Position numbers and translations under genes: made by a program. From Pseudomonas abietaniphila (lineage in GTDB: Bacteria > Pseudomonadota > Gammaproteobacteria > Pseudomonadales > Pseudomonadaceae): 64,000 nucleotides of DNA. The DNA is taken from positions 124,001-188,000 of the forward strand of contig NZ_FNCO01000006.1 of NCBI RefSeq assembly GCF_900100795.1, read 5' to 3'. This document shows positions 9,120-17,476 of this stretch, piece after piece; the first letter of the stretch is position 1, and every line of letters starts with the position of its first letter. The notes beneath the pieces are model-generated. The model was not told the origin of the DNA. It saw nothing but the letters and a program-made list of their open reading frames with translations, and searched no databases.

Positions 9120-9824
9120 CTACCAACCCAGCGTTTCTTTAAGGAAAGGGATGGTCAGCTTGCGCTGCGCTTGAAGCGATGCCTGATCGAGCTGTTCGAG
9201 CAGGTCGAACAGCGCGCTCATGCTGCGTTTGCCGCGGGTCAGGATGAAATGGCCGACTTCGTCGGTCAGGTGCAATCCACGGCGCGAGGCGCGCAATTGC
9301 AGGGCACGGAGTTTTTCTTCGTCGGACAGCAGGCGCATCTGAAACACCAGCGCCATGGTGAGTCGCGACTTGAGGTCGGCCAGCTTGACCGGTAGCTCGC
9401 GAGGCGAACAGGACGCGGCAATCAGCAATCGACGGCCGCTGTCACGCAGACGGTTGAACAGGTGAAACAGGGCTTCTTCCCATTCCGGCTTGCCGACCAC
9501 GGCCTGCAAGTCGTCCAGGCAGACCAGTTCGTATTGCTCAAGGTGATCGAACAACTCGACGCCTTCATCAATGACTTCAGCCATCGGCAAATAAACGGCC
9601 GGCTCGCCCATCTGCTCGAAACGCAGACACGCCGCCTGGAGAAGGTGCGTGCGCCCTACTCCCTGCTTGCCCCACAGATAGATCAGGCTTTCGGTCCAGC
9701 CGGCCTCGGCTTCGCACAGCCGCTCGACGTAGCCGAGTGCAGCGGCATTGGCGCCTGGATAGTAATTGATGAAGGTGGCGTCATCACGCAGACGCACACT
9801 CAGGGGCAGCTGAACTGGTTTCAT
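9120..9824 (-). CDS. hda: DnaA regulatory inactivator Hda
   Basis: 234 residues, AAA+ protein related to the DnaA ATPase domain. With the sliding clamp it stimulates hydrolysis of DnaA-ATP to limit re-initiation. The N-terminus KPVQLPLSVRLRDDATF contains the QLPL-type clamp-binding motif; GKQGVGRTHLL is the Walker A-like loop and LVCLDDL the Walker B. ATG at 9824 chosen; a TTG six codons upstream is less likely. Ends just before the Sir2 gene (13 nt). Confidence 0.92.
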   Translation of the reverse strand: MKPVQLPLSVRLRDDATFINYYPGANAAALGYVERLCEAEAGWTESLIYLWGKQGVGRTHLLQAACLRFEQMGEPAVYLPMAEVIDEGVELFDHLEQYELVCLDDLQAVVGKPEWEEALFHLFNRLRDSGRRLLIAASCSPRELPVKLADLKSRLTMALVFQMRLLSDEEKLRALQLRASRRGLHLTDEVGHFILTRGKRSMSALFDLLEQLDQASLQAQRKLTIPFLKETLGW

Positions 9825-10062
9825 GCTGGCTGAACGGTTCAATGACGAACCGCCAAGGGGCCTCTGTGTAAAGTGTGCAAAGTTTATACCCGCAAGGCGG
9901 GCCGCACAATGCGCCAGACCGCCTGCAAAATCAAAGGGTTGCGTCTACACCGGGCCAGGCCGCGATTTACGTGCAGAAGACACGGATTAAAAAGCTGATC
10001 CAACGCCCGTGTTGCGCCATGTCGAACACACAACCGTATGGGAGTGAGCGCTCGTTCACTCG

Positions 10063-11136
10063 TTACAGTTCCGGGTCTTCCATCCCGCCATAAATGTCCG
10101 AGTCCTTGTACAGATCATGGACGTGACGCACCAACACCATGATCACCGCCGCCACGGGCAGGGCCAGCAGGATGCCGGTGAAGCCGAACAGTTCGCCGCC
10201 CGCCAGAATCGCGAAGATCACCGCTACCGGGTGCAGCCCGATGCGATCACCCACCAGCAGCGGCGTCAGCACCATGCCTTCTAACGCCTGGCCGACCATG
10301 AACACCGCCACGATGCCCAGCATCGGATACAGGTCGCCGCCAAACTGGAAGAAGCCCGCCAGGATCGCCGAGCCGATGCCGATCACAAACCCCATGTACG
10401 GCACAATCGCCGCCAGCCCGGCAATAACGCCAATCAACAGCCCCAGCTCGAGCCCGACCAGCATCAGACCCGCCGCATAGATCACGCCCAGTGCCACCAT
10501 CACCAGCAGCTGTCCGCGAATGAACGCACCCAGCACCTCGTGACACTCATCGGCCAGCGCCACGATCTTCTTCTCGCGATGACGCGGCAACAGGCTGCGC
10601 ACCTTCGCCATCATCACGTCCCAATCGCGCAGCAAGTAGAAGCAGACCACCGGAATCAGCACCAGATTGGTCAGCCAGCCGATCAGCGCCAGCGTGGACG
10701 TCGTGGCTTGCGCCAGCACGATCCCGACAATGTCGCCCGTCTGGCCCATGTGTTCGGAAATCGCCGCCTTGACCTTGTCGAACTTCCAGAAGCCGTCCGC
10801 CAGCCCCAGTTTGGCCTGCGTCCACGGCAATGCGGTGTGCTGCAACCAGTCGAGAATCTGCGGCGCCAGTTCGTACAACCGATACAGCTGCTTGGCGAGC
10901 ATCGGCACCAGCACCAGCAGCAAGCCCATGAAGATCAGGGTGAACAACACAAACACGGTCACCACGCTGAGCGTGCGCGACATCTTCAGTTTTTCCAGAC
11001 GATCAGCAAGCGGATCGCCCATATACGCCAGCAACAGCGCCACCAGAAACGGCGTCAGGATTGCATGCAGCAACCAGACGAACAGGCACAGCAGAACGAC
11101 TCCGCCCAGCCAGAACCAACGACGCGTATCAGTCAT
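10063..11136 (-). CDS. AI-2E/PerM-family membrane transporter
   Basis: 357 residues with about eight hydrophobic segments. The N-terminal pattern LTPFLVALLLAYMGDPLADRLEKLKMSR and the central LIGVIAGLAAIVPYMGFVIG are typical of PF01594 permeases. The E. coli members include TqsA (autoinducer-2 export) and PerM; the substrate here is unknown. It lies 27 nt or more downstream of the DUF2066 gene on the same strand, probably co-transcribed. Confidence 0.87.
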   Translation of the reverse strand: MTDTRRWFWLGGVVLLCLFVWLLHAILTPFLVALLLAYMGDPLADRLEKLKMSRTLSVVTVFVLFTLIFMGLLLVLVPMLAKQLYRLYELAPQILDWLQHTALPWTQAKLGLADGFWKFDKVKAAISEHMGQTGDIVGIVLAQATTSTLALIGWLTNLVLIPVVCFYLLRDWDVMMAKVRSLLPRHREKKIVALADECHEVLGAFIRGQLLVMVALGVIYAAGLMLVGLELGLLIGVIAGLAAIVPYMGFVIGIGSAILAGFFQFGGDLYPMLGIVAVFMVGQALEGMVLTPLLVGDRIGLHPVAVIFAILAGGELFGFTGILLALPVAAVIMVLVRHVHDLYKDSDIYGGMEDPEL

Positions 11137-11189
11137 TACAGCCCCTTAATCCAAAAGATTTGCTTCGTGCAACGTCGCTGTGAACGCTT

Positions 11190-12263
11190 TTACCAACGGA
11201 AGTGCAGTGTCTGCGCAGCCGGTTGTTGCGGCGCAGGTGCGGGCGCCGTACCCGGCGCGGCGCCCGGAACAGGCATTTGCCCGGCATCGACCGGCGCGCT
11301 GGCGATTTCACCGGCTGGCACTTCCTGCAGTTTGGCCAGCGCCAACTGCGAACGAAGCTGATCCGGGCTGCCGCTCACGTCGAACACCACACGGTCCGCG
11401 TCCACGGATTTCAAACGCCCGCCGAAAGGCTCCAGCAAGCGACCCAGTTGAGCGTAACGCTCCAGGTTCATGCCCTGGACTTCCAGCGCCATGCCCGACG
11501 ACGCTCCCGGCTTGACCACGAAACGCGGCGCCAGACGCTGACTCACCGACAGCAGTACGGCATCGGCAAGCTCAGCCGAACTGGCGCCGGTCGCGCTGCC
11601 TTGCTCCATTTTGTCGCCCAGCCAGAGATGCCATTTGCCCTGCCACTGCCCGCCGTTTTCCAGTGCATGGACGGCCAGAATCGCATCGGAGCCGTAGCGC
11701 TCGGACGCCTGTTTCAACGGGGTAACGTCGTTGCCATCCAGGGTCTTGGCGTTGCCGATCCCTTGCTCGCCCAAATCAGCCAGCGGCAGACGCAGCGGCA
11801 GGCCCCGATGCTGCGCGGCACGTCGCAGCGGCTCAGCCGAAGCCTGACCATCGCCAACCAGGTTCGCACCGTCGGTTGCATCGTTCAGCCACCAGGCCAT
11901 GATCACCGGGCGGTTGGAGCCCCAGAGCGGCAACCCCGCCTGACGCAAGGCGCGATCGGTACTCGCCGGGTCGAAATCCACCTGCAACGACTCGGGCGGA
12001 CCTGCGTCATAGCCGTACTGACTGATGATTTGCTGTGGATCCTTGCGCACCGCAGCCAGGCCCGGGCCTTGAGCGGCCTTCGGGTCACCGGTCAGACGAC
12101 CGACCAGCGTTTCCAGTGCGGCCTGCGTGGCCCGGGTTTTCTCGTCCGGGGTCTGTCCGCTGACGGGCTCGCGCACCTGATAGAGGTTGTTCACCGTTTC
12201 GGCCAGGGCCGGCAGGCTCATGAGGGACAGACAGCCTACGAACAGGCAGTTTTTCAGGCGCAT
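11190..12263 (-). CDS. DUF2066 exported protein
   Basis: 357 residues. Signal peptide MRLKNCLFVGCLSLMSLPALA, cleavage before ETVNNLYQV. The body matches the DUF2066 family (conserved in Pseudomonas next to purMN), followed by a low-complexity Pro/Ala/Gln tail near the C-terminus. Function unknown. The ATG at 12263 was preferred because the signal peptide begins there. Divergent from purM. Confidence 0.82.
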   Translation of the reverse strand: MRLKNCLFVGCLSLMSLPALAETVNNLYQVREPVSGQTPDEKTRATQAALETLVGRLTGDPKAAQGPGLAAVRKDPQQIISQYGYDAGPPESLQVDFDPASTDRALRQAGLPLWGSNRPVIMAWWLNDATDGANLVGDGQASAEPLRRAAQHRGLPLRLPLADLGEQGIGNAKTLDGNDVTPLKQASERYGSDAILAVHALENGGQWQGKWHLWLGDKMEQGSATGASSAELADAVLLSVSQRLAPRFVVKPGASSGMALEVQGMNLERYAQLGRLLEPFGGRLKSVDADRVVFDVSGSPDQLRSQLALAKLQEVPAGEIASAPVDAGQMPVPGAAPGTAPAPAPQQPAAQTLHFRW

Positions 12264-12565
12264 AGAAGATTCCCAAACGAAGCGTATTAATAGCTGCATA
12301 AATGTAACTGGCTCGACTCAGACCGCAGCGCGGCACGAATCGCTCACTCTGGCGATGAAGTTACACCTTTTATAGCGCCCGACGAACGGCGGAACCCTGA
12401 ACAGACGGGTTATTTTTTCTTCATCATGCCCCTGCCCGTCGGCCCAAGGATGGCCGCTTGGGCCCAACCCTGATAAAATCGCGCGCCTTCGCAGACCGGC
12501 GATGACACGGCCACGCGCTGTTCCAACTCGGTCGTTACCCCGAATCCCCCCTAAAGGCCTGGATA
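12264..12565. promoter_or_regulatory. Divergent promoter region between the DUF2066 gene and purM
   Basis: 302 bp without a gene. Toward purM there is an AT-rich -10-like TGATAAAAT (12471-12479). Just before it is an inverted repeat GGCCCAAG (12441-12448) / CTTGGGCC (12457-12464) with an 8-nt spacer and no T-run, so an operator or leader hairpin is more plausible than a terminator. Nothing else recognised. Confidence 0.45.
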
Positions 12566-13624
12566 ATGAGCAAGCAACCCTCCCTGAGCTACAAAGACGC
12601 CGGTGTAGACATCGACGCCGGTGAAGCATTGGTCGAACGCATCAAGAGCGTCGCCAAGCGCACCAAGCGCCCGGAAGTGATGGGCGGCCTGGGGGGCTTC
12701 GGCGCTCTGTGCGAAATCCCGGCCGGCTACAAGCAGCCTGTTCTGGTGTCTGGCACCGACGGCGTCGGCACCAAGCTGCGTCTGGCACTGAACCTGAACA
12801 AGCACGACAGCATCGGCATCGACCTGGTCGCCATGTGCGTCAACGATCTGGTGGTCTGCGGCGCTGAGCCTCTGTTCTTCCTGGACTACTACGCCACCGG
12901 CAAACTGAACGTCGACACCGCCGCTCAGGTCGTGACCGGCATCGGCGCGGGCTGCGAACTGGCCGGTTGCTCGCTGGTCGGCGGCGAAACCGCTGAAATG
13001 CCAGGCATGTACGAAGGCGAAGACTACGACCTGGCCGGCTTCTGCGTCGGCGTCGTGGAAAAATCCGAAATCATCGACGGCTCGAAAGTTGTCGCCGGCG
13101 ATGCCCTGATCGCCCTGCCCTCTTCCGGTCCGCACTCCAACGGCTACTCGCTGATCCGCAAGATCATCGAAGTCTCCGGTGCCGACATCGAAACCATCCA
13201 GCTGGACGGCAAACCACTGACCGACCTGCTGATGGCGCCCACACGCATCTACGTCAAGCAACTGCTCAAGCTGATCAAGGACACGGGCGCAGTCAAGGCC
13301 ATGGCCCACATCACCGGCGGCGGTCTGCTGGACAATATCCCGCGAGTCTTGCCTGAAGGCGCACAAGCGGTGGTCGACGTGGCCAGCTGGACGCGCCCGG
13401 CGGTCTTCGACTGGCTGCAGGAAAAAGGCAACGTCGACGAGCACGAGATGCACCGCGTCCTGAACTGCGGCGTTGGCATGGTCATCTGCGTCGCCCAGGA
13501 ACACGTCGAAGCCTCGCTCAACGCGCTGCGTGAAGCCGGCGAGCAGCCTTGGGTCATCGGCCAGATCGGCGTCGCCGCCGAAGGCGCCGCGCAAGTCGAG
13601 CTGAAGAACGTCAAGGCACACTGA
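12566..13624 (+). CDS. purM: Phosphoribosylformylglycinamidine cyclo-ligase PurM
   Basis: 352 residues. ATP-dependent ring closure giving aminoimidazole ribonucleotide in purine synthesis. Seen: [29 protein letters not shown], the [23 protein letters not shown] block, [11 protein letters not shown] and [13 protein letters not shown]. Full length for the family. Its stop overlaps the purN start (TGATG), so the two are coupled. Confidence 0.97.
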   Translation: MSKQPSLSYKDAGVDIDAGEALVERIKSVAKRTKRPEVMGGLGGFGALCEIPAGYKQPVLVSGTDGVGTKLRLALNLNKHDSIGIDLVAMCVNDLVVCGAEPLFFLDYYATGKLNVDTAAQVVTGIGAGCELAGCSLVGGETAEMPGMYEGEDYDLAGFCVGVVEKSEIIDGSKVVAGDALIALPSSGPHSNGYSLIRKIIEVSGADIETIQLDGKPLTDLLMAPTRIYVKQLLKLIKDTGAVKAMAHITGGGLLDNIPRVLPEGAQAVVDVASWTRPAVFDWLQEKGNVDEHEMHRVLNCGVGMVICVAQEHVEASLNALREAGEQPWVIGQIGVAAEGAAQVELKNVKAH

Positions 13625-14301
13625 TGCCCGACGTTGCGATGCCTGACACACCCCAATCGTGTGATGTCGTGGTGCTGCTGTCCGGCACCGGCGGCAACCT
13701 GCAAGCGATGATCGACAGCTTTCAGGACAGTTCGAGCCCGGCTCGCATTCGCGCGGTGATTTCCAACCGCGCCGACGCCTACGGGCTGGAGCGCGCCAGG
13801 AACGCGGGGATCGAAACCCGCGCGCTCGATCACACCGCCTACGAAGGTCGAGAGGCCTTCGATGCGGCACTCATCGAGCTGATCGACACCTTTGCGCCCA
13901 AGCTGGTGGTACTCGCCGGTTTCATGCGCATTCTCACGCCCGGCTTCGTGCGTCACTACCACGGCCGCTTGCTGAACATTCACCCTTCCCTGCTTCCAGC
14001 GTATAAAGGCTTGCACACGCACCAACGCGTGCTTGAAGCTGGCGATGCCACACACGGTTGCAGCGTGCACTTCGTCACCGAGGAACTCGATGGAGGGCCT
14101 CTGGTCGTACAAGCAGTTATTTCGGTAGAGTTGCACGACACGCCTGCCACCCTGGCGCAACGGGTTCACGCCCAGGAGCACCTGATTTACCCGCTGGCGA
14201 TCCGCTGGTTCGCCGAAGGCCGACTGGCCCTGAGCGAACACGGCGCCTCACTGAACGGCCAGCCACTGGGGCCTGGCGGCCATTTGATTCAGGCCACTTA
14301 A
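13624..14301 (+). CDS. purN: Phosphoribosylglycinamide formyltransferase PurN
   Basis: 225 residues. Uses 10-formyltetrahydrofolate to formylate GAR. Seen: VVLLSGTGGNLQAMID phosphate-binding loop, the catalytic signature NIHPSLLPAYKGLHTHQ (Asn, His) and HFVTEELDGGPLV (Asp). The N-terminus carries about ten extra residues before the Rossmann strand. ATG at 13624 overlaps the purM stop. Confidence 0.96.
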   Translation: MPDVAMPDTPQSCDVVVLLSGTGGNLQAMIDSFQDSSSPARIRAVISNRADAYGLERARNAGIETRALDHTAYEGREAFDAALIELIDTFAPKLVVLAGFMRILTPGFVRHYHGRLLNIHPSLLPAYKGLHTHQRVLEAGDATHGCSVHFVTEELDGGPLVVQAVISVELHDTPATLAQRVHAQEHLIYPLAIRWFAEGRLALSEHGASLNGQPLGPGGHLIQAT

Positions 14302-14333
14302 TTTAGCTCTTTAGTCCAAAGACAGGAGATTCT

Positions 14334-15050
14334 ATGCGTCGCGCTTTGCTCTTCGCTTTCGCTCTGTTCGCAATCCCTGCGGTCAATGCGGCAGACCTTC
14401 AACCCTTCTCCGCCAGTTACACCGCTGATTTCAAACAACTGCCCGTCGGTGGCGGCAGCGCCACCCGCAGCCTGGAAAAGAACGCCAACGGCAGCTGGAC
14501 CCTGAGTTTCAAGGCATCGATGATGATCGCCAGCCTGACCGAGGTCAGCACCCTGAAATCCGAAAAGGACACGCTGCTGCCGCAGACCTATCACTTCGAA
14601 CGTGGCGGTCTGGGCAAGAGCAAGACGGTCGACCTGGTGTTCGACTGGCCGACCAAGTTCATCACCGGCACCGACCGTGGCGACGCGGTCAAAATCCCGC
14701 TGAACACGGGCATTCTGGACAAATCCACTTACCAGCTGGCGCTGCAGCATGATGTCGCTGCGGGCAAGAAGAGCATGACGTACCAGGTGGTTGACGGTGA
14801 CGAAGTCGACACCTATGACTTCCGCGTGCTCGGCACAGAGAAAGTCGACACCAAGGTCGGTTCGATCGATGCGATCAAGGTAGAGCGTGTGCGTGATCCG
14901 ACGCAGAACAAACGCATTACCGTGATGTGGTTCGCCAAGGATTACGATTACCTGCTGGTTCGCCTGCAGCAGGTTGAGACCGATGGCAAGGAATACAACA
15001 TCATGCTGCAGGATGGCACGGTGAACGGGAAGGCTGTGAAAGGCAGCTGA
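14334..15050 (+). CDS. DUF3108 exported protein
   Basis: 238 residues. Signal peptide MRRALLFAFALFAIPAVNA, then the DUF3108 pattern: FSASYTADFKQLPVGGGSATRSLE, VYDFRVLGTE-like block (YDFRVLGTEKVDT) and VKTIKVER-like IDAIKVERVRDP. Predicted periplasmic beta-rich protein of unknown function. A ribosome site (CAGGAG) precedes the ATG. Lies 32 nt after purN and is followed by a strong terminator, so it probably ends the purMN transcript. Confidence 0.85.
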   Translation: MRRALLFAFALFAIPAVNAADLQPFSASYTADFKQLPVGGGSATRSLEKNANGSWTLSFKASMMIASLTEVSTLKSEKDTLLPQTYHFERGGLGKSKTVDLVFDWPTKFITGTDRGDAVKIPLNTGILDKSTYQLALQHDVAAGKKSMTYQVVDGDEVDTYDFRVLGTEKVDTKVGSIDAIKVERVRDPTQNKRITVMWFAKDYDYLLVRLQQVETDGKEYNIMLQDGTVNGKAVKGS

Positions 15051-15075
15051 TCCGGGTTGTACTGCGTCCTTCGAG

Positions 15076-15101
15076 AACCCCGCTGATTGGCGGGGTTTTT
15101 T
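15076..15101 (+). terminator. Rho-independent terminator after the DUF3108 gene
   Basis: 8-bp stem AACCCCGC / GCGGGGTT, 6-nt loop, followed by T-rich TTTTTT. Ends the purM-purN-DUF3108 unit. Confidence 0.92.
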
Positions 15102-15295
15102 ATGGGGTTGGCGCTGACTATTGAGTGTTTTTCCTTTGTCGCTTTTGGTGCTGATGGTTGTTCTGCCTAACGGCAGAAGCGTTCCGCCTCAGGCGGATCA
15201 CTTGAAAAACGGAATGCCGGACCATCCCCCAAGGATTACGCCACCCCAAACGGTAGGAGCGAGGCTTGTGCCTGGGCCGCATCCGGACGATGCAT

Positions 15296-15399
15296 GATCA
15301 TTCCCACGCTCCGCGTGGTAATGCCTGCCGGGACGCTTCGCGTCCACGTTGACGCAGAGCGCCAGCCCCTGCGTTACCACGCAGAGCAGAGGAGCGATC
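15296..15399. repeat. Long imperfect palindrome, family F, copy 2
   Basis: Same structure as 6823-6926: outer GATCATTCC/GGAGCGATC ends and inner GCTCCGCGTGGTAA / TTACCACGCAGAGC arms. A single half of a GTAGGAGCG-type repeat (15252-15294) abuts it on the left. Together they account for part of the 650-bp gap 15051-15700; the rest (15102-15251 and 15400-15640) shows no gene I can support. Confidence 0.82.
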
Positions 15400-15700
15400 A
15401 GATCACCGCGAAATTGGATGAGCACGGATAGAGCATCCCTACTCACCTCACCTGCACAACCAAAACCGCCAGTTTTGCGACGCCCAATGTTCCCCAACCG
15501 AACATGAAACTTTCTTCACCCCCTCCAAACGAATGCGACAATTCGTCGCACGCCCTTTTAAAACAATCCCTTAGCGATTCTTCCCAAATCCGAAAATAAC
15601 CTTTACCAAAATCGTCGGTTTACTTAGCCAGCTACCAAAATCTATAAAGGAACCACTGCGACGTCCTGCCGCAGATTTCAAAGAGTCAGGAGTTTTCAAT

Positions 15701-15892
15701 ATGACGGTAACGGTTACTGAACGCGACGACGCCCATATCTCTCATGAAAGCATCGCGGATGGCATTCAAATCTGGGATGTTCGCCAGCAAGACCAACTGG
15801 TAGGGATGTTTCACCACGAATCGGACGCACAGCGTTACGCAGCAGAGCTCGCAGAGCTGGAAGCCAAGAAGGCAGCGAGCAACTCGCAATAA
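15701..15892 (+). CDS. Small conserved protein, 63 residues, function unknown
   Basis: MTVTVTERDDAHISHESIADG... ending in a Glu/Ala/Lys helix (SDAQRYAAELAELEAKKAA). No signal peptide or cysteine. Evidence that it is real: a ribosome site TCAGGAG 9 nt before ATG, a terminator right after the stop, and a coding-like third-position pattern. The central QIWDVRQQDQLVGMFHHESDAQRYAAEL resembles small DUF-type proteins in which an amphipathic helix follows a short beta hairpin. I do not recognise a function. Confidence 0.72.
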   Translation: MTVTVTERDDAHISHESIADGIQIWDVRQQDQLVGMFHHESDAQRYAAELAELEAKKAASNSQ

Positions 15893-15907
15893 CGGAATCG
15901 CGATAAA

Positions 15908-15933
15908 ACAAAACCCGCCTCGGCGGGTTTTGT
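15908..15933. terminator. Bidirectional terminator between convergent genes
   Basis: ACAAAACCCGCC / GGCGGGTTTTGT, a 12-bp arm pair around a 2-nt centre, with T-runs in both directions. It serves the 63-residue gene (plus) and the DUF2058 gene (minus). Confidence 0.92.
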
Positions 15934-15944
15934 TGTACTGGGGT

Positions 15945-16487
15945 TTACCACATCAGATCGTCAGGGATCTTGTAGGCCGCGTACGGATCGTCGCCATCCG
16001 GCTCCTCCGTCGGCTCACTGAGCATCACGATGCGGCGAGGGTCGCGCTCCTGCACCTTCAGCGCCGCTTCACGAGGAATGACTTCGTACGTGCCGCCGTG
16101 GTGCACGATCGCCAGCGAGCCGTTACTCAGCTTGCTGCGCATCAGCGTGTTGACCGACAGGCGCTTGACCTTCTTGTCGTCGACGAAGTTGTAGTAATCC
16201 TCGGTGGTCAGCTTCGGCAGACGCGTCGCTTCGATCAACTGCTTGACCTGCGCGGCACGGGCTTTTTGCTCGGCCTTTTCTTGCTGCTGACGGTTCAGCT
16301 CCTGGTCACGCCTGGCCTTCTCTGCCATGGCGTCCTGAGCGGCGCGCTGGCTGGCGTCGTCGGCGACAGCCTGGCCCTTGTGCACCAGACGCTGTTCTTT
16401 CTGCTTGGTTTTGGCGACCTGTTTGGCCTGCTTTTCGTTAACCAGACCTGCCTTGAGCAACTGATCACGAAGGGAAATACCCGCCAT
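15945..16487 (-). CDS. DUF2058 family protein (YaiL-like)
   Basis: 180 residues. N-terminal MAGISLRDQLLKAGLVNEKQAKQVAK, then a long charged coiled-coil rich in Lys, Gln and Glu (about 25-95), then a C-terminal domain with TTEDYYNFVDDKKVKRLSVN and YEVIPREAALKVQERD. This matches the DUF2058 (YaiL) family of nucleoprotein-like proteins; function not established. Located downstream of mazG. Confidence 0.85.
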   Translation of the reverse strand: MAGISLRDQLLKAGLVNEKQAKQVAKTKQKEQRLVHKGQAVADDASQRAAQDAMAEKARRDQELNRQQQEKAEQKARAAQVKQLIEATRLPKLTTEDYYNFVDDKKVKRLSVNTLMRSKLSNGSLAIVHHGGTYEVIPREAALKVQERDPRRIVMLSEPTEEPDGDDPYAAYKIPDDLMW

Positions 16488-16513
16488 TTATCTTCTCTCT
16501 CTAAATAGTCAAC

Positions 16514-17347
16514 TCAACCGCAGTTGGGCGTGTTCTTTTCCTGACGCTTGGCTTCGCCCCAGAGCGCATCCATCTCTTCGAGGCTGCAATCTTCGATGGG
16601 GCGAGCAGTGTCGCGCAAGGCCTGTTCGATAAAACGAAAGCGCCGCTCGAATTTGCCGTTGGCGGCGCGCAAGGCATTTTCCGGATCGACCTTGAGGTGA
16701 CGGGCCAGATTGACCACGACAAACAGCAGGTCGCCAATCTCTTCCTGGATGCCCTCACTGTCGTTGTCGGCCATGGCCTCGAGAACCTCATCGAGCTCCT
16801 CGCGCACCTTGTCGATCACGGGCAACGCTTCTGGCCAGTCAAACCCGACCTGCGCCGCGCGTTTCTGCAACTTGGCCGCCCGCGACAAGGCAGGCAGTAC
16901 GTTCGGTACGTCGTCCAGCAAGGATAACTGCTGCGGAACGCGGGCCTTCTCGGCACGCTCCTCGGCTTTGATCTCTTCCCAGCGATGCTTGACCTGATCC
17001 TCGCTTAGGCGCGGCGTTTCAAGTGGCGCATACAGATCGCCCGTGGGGAATACGTGAGGGTGGCGGCGAATCAGTTTGCGGGTGATCCCGTCGACCACGC
17101 CATCGAACTCGAACCGCCCTTCTTCCCGCGCCAGCTGGCAGTAATACACCACCTGAAACAGCAAGTCGCCCAACTCGCCGCGCAGGTCATCGAAGTCCCC
17201 GCGCTCGATGGCGTCGGCGACTTCATAAGCCTCCTCAAGGGTGTGCGGCACGATCGTCGCGTAATGCTGCTTCACGTCCCACGGACAGCCGTATTGCGGG
17301 TCGCGCAAACGGGCCATGAGGTTTAGCAGATCCTGGAGCTTATACAT
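16514..17347 (-). CDS. mazG: Nucleoside triphosphate pyrophosphohydrolase MazG
   Basis: 277 residues with two MazG domains: N-terminal LMARLRDPQYGCPWDVKQ...EEAYEVADAIE...ELGDLLFQVVYYCQLA and C-terminal KVREELDEVLEAMADN...EEIGDLLFVVVNLARHL. The EExxE/ExxD metal-binding patterns are visible in both. It hydrolyses NTPs and may lower ppGpp-related signals. ATG at 17347 chosen; a TTG three codons upstream is the alternative. Next to relA, as in many proteobacteria. Confidence 0.95.
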   Translation of the reverse strand: MYKLQDLLNLMARLRDPQYGCPWDVKQHYATIVPHTLEEAYEVADAIERGDFDDLRGELGDLLFQVVYYCQLAREEGRFEFDGVVDGITRKLIRRHPHVFPTGDLYAPLETPRLSEDQVKHRWEEIKAEERAEKARVPQQLSLLDDVPNVLPALSRAAKLQKRAAQVGFDWPEALPVIDKVREELDEVLEAMADNDSEGIQEEIGDLLFVVVNLARHLKVDPENALRAANGKFERRFRFIEQALRDTARPIEDCSLEEMDALWGEAKRQEKNTPNCG

Positions 17348-17387
17348 GGGGTTCAACTCAAGTCATGCGGCGCTGGAACCAACGTCA

Positions 17388-17450
17388 TCGCGACTGAATT
17401 CGCTCCCGCAGGAGCAATCCGATCACCTGTGGGAGCGAATTCATTCGCGA
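17388..17450. repeat. REP pair (family A), inverted outward arrangement
   Basis: Left arm TCGCGACTGAATTCGCTCCC (17388-17407) and right arm GTGGGAGCGAATTCATTCGC (17430-17449) are in the opposite relative order to the other family-A pairs, with only about 20 nt between. Lies between mazG and relA. Confidence 0.85.
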
Positions 17451-17476
17451 TGCGCCCGTGCAGACGCCATAAATCT

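Noticed and set aside
12441..12464. Inverted repeat before purM as a terminator
   Set aside because: No T-run follows on either strand and the flanking genes diverge, so termination there makes no sense; kept only as a possible operator or hairpin.
15198..15497. 99-codon frame through the second family-F palindrome
   Set aside because: Also produced by the repeat; no ribosome site and no conserved domain.
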